Source: Chlorophyllum brunneum
Lineage: Eukaryota > Basidiomycota > Agaricomycetes > Agaricales > Agaricaceae
Length of the DNA: 64,000 nucleotides
Direction of reading: 5' to 3'
Assembly: GCA_963576785.1 (NCBI GenBank)
Contig: OY756142.1
Location: 248,001 to 312,000, forward strand
Position 1 is the first letter of the stretch, and each line of letters begins with the position of its first letter. The notes beneath the pieces are model-generated. The model had not been told where the DNA came from. It searched no databases and saw only the letters and a list, made by a program, of their open reading frames with translations. Below are positions 56,989 to 64,000 of this stretch, piece by piece. The position numbers were made by a program, and so were the translations under genes.

Positions 56989-59835
56989 TCATGAATCCAT
57001 AGGCATAATTGCTTGAGATATGCTAGGACCTCGCTCGTCGTTCGTCATCTTACCCCGAGGGGCCACGTCGGTTCTCCCCGGCTGCGGTGATGACGCAGCT
57101 AAAGATCGCGGCTCATGTGTCAAGGACGAACCCATAAACACGGTCTCCTCGGCATCCACGTCCATTTCTCCTTCAGCGTCGGCGTCAGTATCAGGATTGT
57201 CATCGAGTGGACTGTGGACAAGGTGAGATGTTATTCTTCGTCCCTCTACTGCATCTTCCATTTTCTTCTCTCCATCAGGTACACACACTACGACGCTTTC
57301 TCTGTGTGGTGCGTGGTCATCGTCAGCGGCTGAGTTAATCTCATTCTCATGAGCCTTCGTCACAAATGTTTCGTCTTCCTGTACCAGTTCGTTGGGTGTT
57401 ACTGCGTGGGACTGTGGAACGTGGGTGTTTTCATCTACCACGTCGAGAGGCGAACCCCCAGAAATGTGGGGGTAATCATCTTCTGCATTTGAAGGTGTCG
57501 GAGACTCCGAAATCCCATTGACGTGAGTAGGGTCCTCATCATCCACCGAGGTTCCAACACGTCGGCCTTCCGTACGAACGGGCGGTACATCGTTATTATC
57601 TCCAGAAACAGCACCTGATGGTGTTGGTGGAACCGGTGAGGGCGGTATGGACGACCAAACTTCAGGAGAAAATATCATTCTTGGAGCAGGAGCGCTCCGG
57701 GGATGCGAATGGAAGGACTTGCTCTTCTTTTTGTGTGGCATTTTCGATGATTCTTTTGACAGTCTCTCTGTCAATAAGACCTTAGAACGACTTCTTGTAG
57801 AAACAGGGCTCCCAGTGCTGACGCGCGAAAGCGATTCTTCCCTCCAGGGAGTTCTTCCTTTCGGGGTTGGATCTTCATCTATTTCCTCTTCGGAGGACAC
57901 ACTGGCCCTACGTATTTGTGATCCCTTATCCTTACCCCGGCTCTTTGACGCCAGTTTGGTTGGTGGTTTGGTTGGTGACTGCCAATCCGAATCAAAAGCA
58001 GCTGCCGCTTGGTCAGCTAATACATCCAATGCGCTCCGAACACGGTCTGTCCCGGGGGTGGCAGTCGCCGCAAGCATATCGACTTTCCCTGTACTATTGT
58101 TCTGACCCCCATTACCCACTTTCCTGCGCTTCGGAAGGGGACTGTCTGGGGGTTCTAAGGAACCAGCTCGCCTCCGACCGTTCAGGTTGGTACCTGGCTC
58201 ATTGGATTCATCATCCATCATGCTCTTTGCGGCGCTGAGGAGAGAGGCGAGAGGAGTCGGGTGAGTGGCTGGCATCGTCGCGATTTGAGTTGGTTTTGTG
58301 GTTGAAGTTGTTGGTGGCTGGCCTGCTGGGCGTGGTGTGGAAACAGAATTTTGATAAGAAGTGACCGCTGGACTTCCGACGAACACAAAGGAATTCGGTG
58401 TATGAGTAGCTGGAGGATAAAAATCGGACCTTGGCGTCATCAAGGTAGGAGTCAGGAAGTGGGTCATCGTTTGTGCACCTACAGTCCCTCGTTTGGGTGT
58501 CTTGGGCATCGGAGGAGCCGTAGACGGGACTGCGGGGCTTGGGCTCATCCCAAGGTCAACCACGCCCTTGCGATAGTACGTATTTCCGCCAACACCAGTA
58601 GTTACTTTCTCTCTATCCAAACGTTCCGCTTCCCGCTCCCGCATGAATTCTTCCTTCTCCTTCTCAACGCGACGCATTAACCCTGAAACCATATTGGCAC
58701 GCTCCCGGCCGATTTTGCGCGCAGCCAACAAGAGATGTTCCGTGCGTGCATCCGCGGTGAGGGGGAGAAGATTATTATGGGAGATTTTCTTGCTTTTCGA
58801 CTTGGATTTTTTCGAGGAACCTGGATGGGTCGAAGGTGTTTGTGTAGCCGAGAGCACAGATCGTATGGGTGTGGAGTGAGCGGAAAGCCGGGACTGCAAA
58901 GGAGTAAGGAATGATAAACGGTTTTGGCGATAGTATTCAGAGCGAGGGAGATTATGGATTGAGTCGTCTGGTTGCGTTTGTTGATTTGTACTGGTATTGT
59001 GCCTGGGAGTGAGTACGGAACCACTGAGCTCATGTTCTCCGGTAAACGGGGAATCGACGGCTCTTCGCTTAGCTCTAGATGATTTTGGTTCACTAGGATG
59101 TTCAGCCGAGGATATGGAAGCAATTGAAGATTGCGGTTGCATAAGGAGGAGAGGTTTCAGTTTATTGAGCTCAGTTTCGAGGGCAGAAAAGCGTGACTGG
59201 GAGTCTTGGAGCTAAATAAATGCATGAGCAGCTGCCGCGGACCAGGACTCAAATACGCCACCTTTTCGCGAAGTACTTTATTTTCTGATTCATAGACTGC
59301 ACGCTGACGCTCTAGTTCCTCGTCCCTCAGAGAGGGGAGGTTCCCAGCTTTTGCACGCTGGGCAAGGAGGGCTTCCGCCATTCGGGTCCAGCCTTCTCTT
59401 TCCGCTTCCCACCTTCTTCTCTCCTCCTCGAATGACTGAACTAATATATCTCGTTGTGCCCCAAGCCAGTTGATGAACTCTGCCTGACGAAGTAGCTGGG
59501 ACGGATCTATGTACGAGTCCAATAATTTGACGACCTAGCCGACGACCATTAATAATCACGCAAGGTCGGACGGTTGAGGTACGCACCATGCCGCCAAGTT
59601 CCTCCTCTTTCGACGTGATTCCACTGGATTTCGCGTCAACTTGCAACTTGGCATCCGATGAAAATCCCATGTCCGCAATGCGGTCCCTCATACGAACAAT
59701 GTCTTCCTCCGAAAGGAGTTCCGGTGAGTCAGAACGTTGTTGAGACGTATGCTCGTCGTGGAGACTTGGGGAAGGCGACATTGTGTGAATGATGTCCGAT
59801 AGGACAAGTTGTTGGTCGGGTGGATCACTGCCCAT
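56989..59835 (-). CDS. Large coiled-coil protein with long disordered tail
   Basis: Three exons, 59835-59587, 59534-59262, 59211-56989; 914 residues. The N-terminus (DQQLVLSDIIHTMSPSPS) leads to SPELLSEEDIVRMRDRIADM, then LLDSYIDPSQLLRQAEFINW. A charged coiled coil of about 90 residues follows (SFEEERRRWEAEREGWTRM ... LERQRAVYESENKVLREKLQ) with QDSQSRFSALETELNKLKPL. The remaining two thirds is Ser/Pro/Thr-rich and disordered, with one ordered island, ADARTEHLLLAARKIGRERA continuing into MRRVEKEKEEFMREREAERL. Many S/T-P sites and basic clusters (AKRRAVDSP, KRRKVGN) suggest a nuclear or cell-cycle phosphoprotein. I do not recognise the family. The first ATG of the open frame upstream of the conserved helix was chosen. 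Confidence 0.7.
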
Positions 59836-61614
59836 CGGTGGGCGTTGTGGTCGGTAATCTGGAGCACTGTCAAATCGTGTCCCTGCCAAACACGTCCATA
59901 CAACCAAACCCGCGCCTCGTCACGTGATTGTGATCCTGCTCGCTGATTCGCTGCGCCTTTGCAGAGGCAGGCCATAGGAGAAACAATAGCTATTCTTTCT
60001 CTATCCCTCAAACGTCGCCCGACACAGATAGGTGAGAATATTCCGCAGGAGAAGGCATTGTTGGCGACAGGCCGACTGATCAATCTCTAGGCACTCTCTG
60101 CAGTGACAACACCCGACGATATGACTGTTTTTCGTGCAGCAACGCTCGGATAAGGATTCACGCATGGGCTTACCTATAATTTTCAACACGAAAAGCACAT
60201 TCTTTTCCCCCCAATTTACTTTATCTCCGTGTCGATGACCCTCGATACCAGGTAACCACCTCCGACAAAAGAGACGAAGACAATGGAAGTTGCCCATGTC
60301 ACATTACCCGACCGCTTGAGCTCAACAATGATATCGACGATTAGACACTACGCTACTACAAAGTCATCCTATCTTATAAGCGAAGATTTCAAGTGTTACT
60401 GATCACTTTTGCGTCGTCAATGTTGTCTGAGGTGAGTTATATTCCCAGGGCCTGTCAAAATATCCACTCCTCGTATGCAAGCCGAAGTTCATAAAAAAAT
60501 AAGTCACAGATCAAAATTATCCCGATGGGATCCGATATCTTCGAAAAATTTTCAGTCAATTTGCAATTGCGGGTGAGGGCACATGTTTTCCTTTTACACT
60601 TTAAAAGTTTGTCAGTCACATTCTGTGGAAAAAACGTTGGTGGTCGTTTTTGGCGGCGTCACGAAGTAAGGACATAAGCAAGCAAAGTTACAGACTCAAA
60701 AGGAGCAGCTTCATCACATCAGTCGAATCATCTTTCGGCCCCCATCCTCCAGAGCTGTATGGAAAGGCCAAACAGACAGCACAATCAAAGGACGTAAAAC
60801 TTTCATCGCAACTTTCGCTTTCGACGACGTAAATAAAACCGTACATTTATAACCCGGGTAACACAAACAGTGTTAACATGTATACAACCAATTGTTCACC
60901 GTCCATCACCATCAATATTATGCCCTATCCAATCCCGAACCTCCCAGCGTTGCTCATCATCTCTATCATTCTCTCCATTCCTTTTTATCATTCTCTCTCC
61001 ATGAGCCACTGGGAAACACATCCAGGTATTACTACGACAGGACTGAGAAGTTCCGTTCATCATTGAGAGTATCGTACCTCTTTCATCTTTGTTTTCATGA
61101 GCCGCCATTCTGGATTGCCTAAAAATAGGCCCTGGATATAATTCGTCCCTCACGACACTGACATTCCAAAGTTTCGGTCCCCACGCGGACACCAGAATCA
61201 AACCAACAAGTACACAATAGTCAATTGAAGTGTAGGCTAAGTAGAAAACGGACATATGATCGTAGCAGTACCGTACGTAGTAGAGGTAATCGTCAACATG
61301 TAAACATCGTAAAACCTACAACAACATTACTAGTGTTTCTTCCGACTGACCTCGAGCCGAAATAAATTAAAAGGGGAAAACTATGAAGGCGAAGGGTGCG
61401 AGAAAAAGAGGTAGGGACGCGCACGAAAGATTCGAGAATTAGAAGGGTGGGATGTCAAAGCGGTGAGGTAAGAGTCCGTAAGAAACACTGGGGTAAATAT
61501 CCGGAACCTGTCAAAGGAAAACACTGTCACGAGAAAATCCTCCGCCTCTATCATACAACGACCATCACCCAATATACGGATCGTCAATCTATACTATTTT
61601 GCTGGTATAGTTCT
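59836..61614. other. Intergenic stretch with weak gene candidates
   Basis: A minus-strand segment at 60347-60216, bounded by an acceptor-like TAG, encodes SGNVTWATSIVFVSFVGGGY followed by LVSRVIDTEIK and a stop; this reads like the C-terminal membrane segment of a small protein, but its first exon was not found. A plus-strand ATG at 60420 (MLSE then GTGAGT) follows a TATA-like TATAAG, but downstream exons are unclear. A minus-strand 119-codon frame at about 60896-61255 has no recognisable motif. Confidence 0.35.
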
Positions 61615-63101
61615 TCATTTCTCCCTGAAGAACTTGACTAACTCATCAGCCACGATTTCCGAGTGTGTAGTGATGACTTCGTGACCCGCGTCGTCTACGG
61701 GGACCAGCCGTGCTGAACTTCTAGTCTTTTCAGGTAGGAGATCAATAATACGGGGAGAGTATTTCGGATGCACTGTAGCATCTTTTGTTCCCTGAATAAA
61801 ACGGTTACGGAAACGTTAGGTGGGAACTCCCAGGAGACAACGCACGTGAATCAACAAGACCTTCTTTCCCTCGAACCCACTAGAGGAGAACATATCCGCT
61901 TGGCCCCTAATCGGGCCGTCCCTCAGCGATGATGATATGGCGGCGTTATATCCTGGTAGATGGGCCGATTGGAGTCGGACAATCTATTATCAACGGTCAA
62001 AAACGTGCATAAGGTGGCGGTAGGCTTTGATATCACCTCGATGATAGGATCAGCTTCATCTGCGGCTTTGGACGTTGAATTGGTCAGGTGCTGTAGATAT
62101 TTCTAAATGCCCGAGTGAGCGCTCAGGGGGAGAATATGTGTCGAAATACGTACTCGGAAGGGCATGCTCGAGGCAAGAGTTTGCACGAGCGGTGAGGACA
62201 TGAATTTTGCCGTACGAGATATGTCCCCGTTCTGGTAGGATGAGCGCATCAGCGATGTACTATCAAAAATACACGTTGAAAGTCAAGGCAAAGAAACGTG
62301 TACGGACCTCAATCAGACCAGCAGAGGCGATTAGAGCAACCTTTTCATCTATCAATTGAGGGAAATGCGCAGTGAATGCGGCCGCAACACCACCTCCCTA
62401 TAGAACGATACAATGCAGATACATGCCCGCGTCAGACGTTCGTATTTGTCACACCGGTTAAGAATTACTAGACGCACCATTGACACGCCCACAATAATAG
62501 CCTTGTCCCATTTCAAATGTTGCATGAGTAGTGCAAGTTGAGTCGAGAAGAGCCCAGGGTGGTAGGTAGTCTGAGGTGCATCTGAGTAGCCTCTCCCGTA
62601 GAGATCTATGAGTCAAATGTCGAATCAGACTGCTTTGCAGTATGTGAATGTGGTAGAACCGACCGTAAAGTAGAACACGGTAGCCATTTGCAGCGAGACG
62701 GGGTGCAACGTCTTTCCAAACAATAGCGGGTATCGATAGACCATGAATCAAGACGACCTATAGTGTGCGAAGTCAGGTGTGACCCTGCTAATTAACGGCT
62801 GAAAACATACTTTCTTCCCTTTCTCCGGACCCATGAGCCAATACCTCACTCTTCCGTGAGGAAATGTTGCATATGAACCACCTTCGTAGAAGTCTTCGGG
62901 GTATATCTGCCAGGATTTCGCGTTCGGAGGGAGGCTGGAGAGTGAAGGATGCACGTTGAGGGTTTCGGGTGGATTTGGAAAAGCGGCGAGTAAATAAGAA
63001 GCAAAGATTAATGGAGGTATGAGAAGGAGAGAAAAAGTAAGGCAGTGATAGTATGGACTGGAAACCATGGTGGGCGACGTGGAAGAACGCTCAGGTGCCA
63101 T
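61615..63101 (-). CDS. Membrane-anchored alpha/beta hydrolase
   Basis: Eight exons: 63101-62811, 62757-62664, 62605-62478, 62397-62308, 62231-62154, 62102-62037, 61983-61846, 61791-61615; 353 residues. The N-terminus has one membrane anchor (CLTFSLLLIPPLIFASYLLA). The fold follows: GRVRYWLMGPEKGKKVVLIH with the oxyanion-type HGLSIP, GYRVLLYDLYGRGYSDAPQT, the nucleophile elbow IIVGVSMGGGVAAAF, the acid in HGTKDATVHPKYS and the catalytic His in VDDAGHEVITTHSEIV. All three triad residues (Ser, Asp, His) are present. The family includes lipases, esterases and epoxide hydrolases; substrate unknown. The active domain probably faces one side of the ER or another internal membrane. The start at 63101 or a second ATG at 63068 would both keep the anchor. 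Confidence 0.85.
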
Positions 63102-64000
63102 CGGACAATGTCAGAACAGAGATACTCTGGCTCGCAGAGGTCACGTGGTACTTATTCGTTGAACTACCAAGCACAGACAAGCAGAGAACATGTGTCTGCT
63201 GTGGTTCCGTCTCGCTCTGCCGCAGTGCCGGTCTGTGCAGTGTCGTGCATGTATCTATATACACTCTGTATAAGCACCTGGATGGCCTATCGGCATCTGT
63301 GGATGCGTTCAACATACGCTGACTCGTGGGAATCCCTCAACTTCTGCCATGTGGTTTCCATTGCGTCATGGGTATGCGTCGTACCGCCGTGCGACTTGAC
63401 CGACTACTTTTTTACAGGATAGTGTCTCCGACACACCAGACCCTTCCTTTCAGTAGGCTCAGAATACTTGAATAAGTCCTGCGAGTTGACACCATTGCGT
63501 TGGTCTGGCGCCCATTTTAACCTTGGGCAGTGTCATCATTACCCCACATTTCCCGAATCACCTATCTACGGTGAACGACAAGCGTACGACACGATGAACC
63601 GCAGCTGAAATGACTCAAATCGGCCGTCCAACCCGTGCCCGCTGACCGCTATCAACTGTCATCAGTCGGAAGATCTCGCGAAGGTGCATTGTTACCTTCC
63701 TAGTCCTTCGTCACGGTCTCGATGGAAGGCAAGGAAGGACGCCACTAAACGGACACAAGGGAGGGCTGGCGCCACCCGAGCACGAATAACTTGGGACACT
63801 TAGGCGAAGTCGGCTAATTCTGCCCCACCGTCGGTAGTCCTCATCTCCACCCACAGCAGAGAACCCACCAGACCTAATAGTGTATGTACGCAGCAGCTAT
63901 TAGCTTCTTCCAATCCACCCAAGTCCGGTGGCCCAATCCGCAACCAACCCGAAAGTGGGGAATCTTTGCTCATACGTGAAACTATTTTGTTCTGGCAGCC
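63102..64000. other. Right-hand end, no gene seen
   Basis: About 900 bases. Short frames overlap the promoter of the hydrolase gene. No exon of a gene entering from the right edge was recognised. Confidence 0.4.

Noticed and set aside
57647..58238. Plus-strand frames of 120-150 codons
   Set aside because: Antisense of the disordered region of the coiled-coil gene.
60001..60297. Cys-rich 98-codon minus-strand frame
   Set aside because: Starts at a poor site and overlaps a better protein-like frame on the same strand; cysteine spacing fits no known motif.

Overview
The window looks like nuclear DNA of a mushroom-forming basidiomycete (Agaricomycete). Nearly every gene is cut by many short GT-AG introns of about 46-65 nt, often with a CTGAC/CTAAC-type branch site. 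Several families are ones I know from these fungi: DUF6593- and DUF6533-type proteins, WW-like proteins, a basidiomycete-type P450, lactose-permease-like MFS transporters and small secreted proteins. Exon models below were built by eye from splice signals, reading phase and family resemblance; no alignment or RNA evidence was available.

Layout. 1-164 is the 3' end of a gene cut by the left edge. A gene-poor stretch holding one DUF6593-type gene (4.3-5.1 kb) follows. From 5.5 to 28.3 kb the window is mostly housekeeping: TTC27/EMW1, an unnamed acidic/basic nuclear-looking protein, mitochondrial uL13m, the FG nucleoporin NUP42/AMO1 head to head with TFIID subunit TAF4, an F-box protein, a membrane-anchored glycoprotein, the ribosome-biogenesis AAA ATPase RIX7/NVL, a probable two-TM protein and an AlkB-like dioxygenase. 

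28.5-35.6 kb is an accessory block: three tandem hotdog-fold thioesterase paralogues with conserved internal exon lengths, and a 12-exon cytochrome P450 between copies 1 and 2. 36.5-43.3 kb is the most unusual part: four tandem minus-strand genes for 58-78 residue secreted peptides. Each has a signal peptide, a run of X-Pro dipeptides ending at a QLGG core, a Gly-rich stretch and usually a D-E-(S/N)-T-R end. They share promoter motifs. A further secreted-protein gene flanks them. A DUF6533 membrane protein follows at 44.0-45.9 kb.

46.5-63.1 kb is again largely conserved: NEDD8/RUB1 in five small exons, an MFS sugar transporter, SAP18 with an RS/RGG tail, ribosomal protein eS12 head to head with SKI8/WDR61, a WW-like protein, a long coiled-coil protein of unknown role and a membrane-anchored alpha/beta hydrolase. 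I found no convincing tRNA, rRNA, CRISPR array or intact transposon. Long gaps are mostly featureless to the eye and may contain decayed sequence or multi-exon genes I could not resolve.
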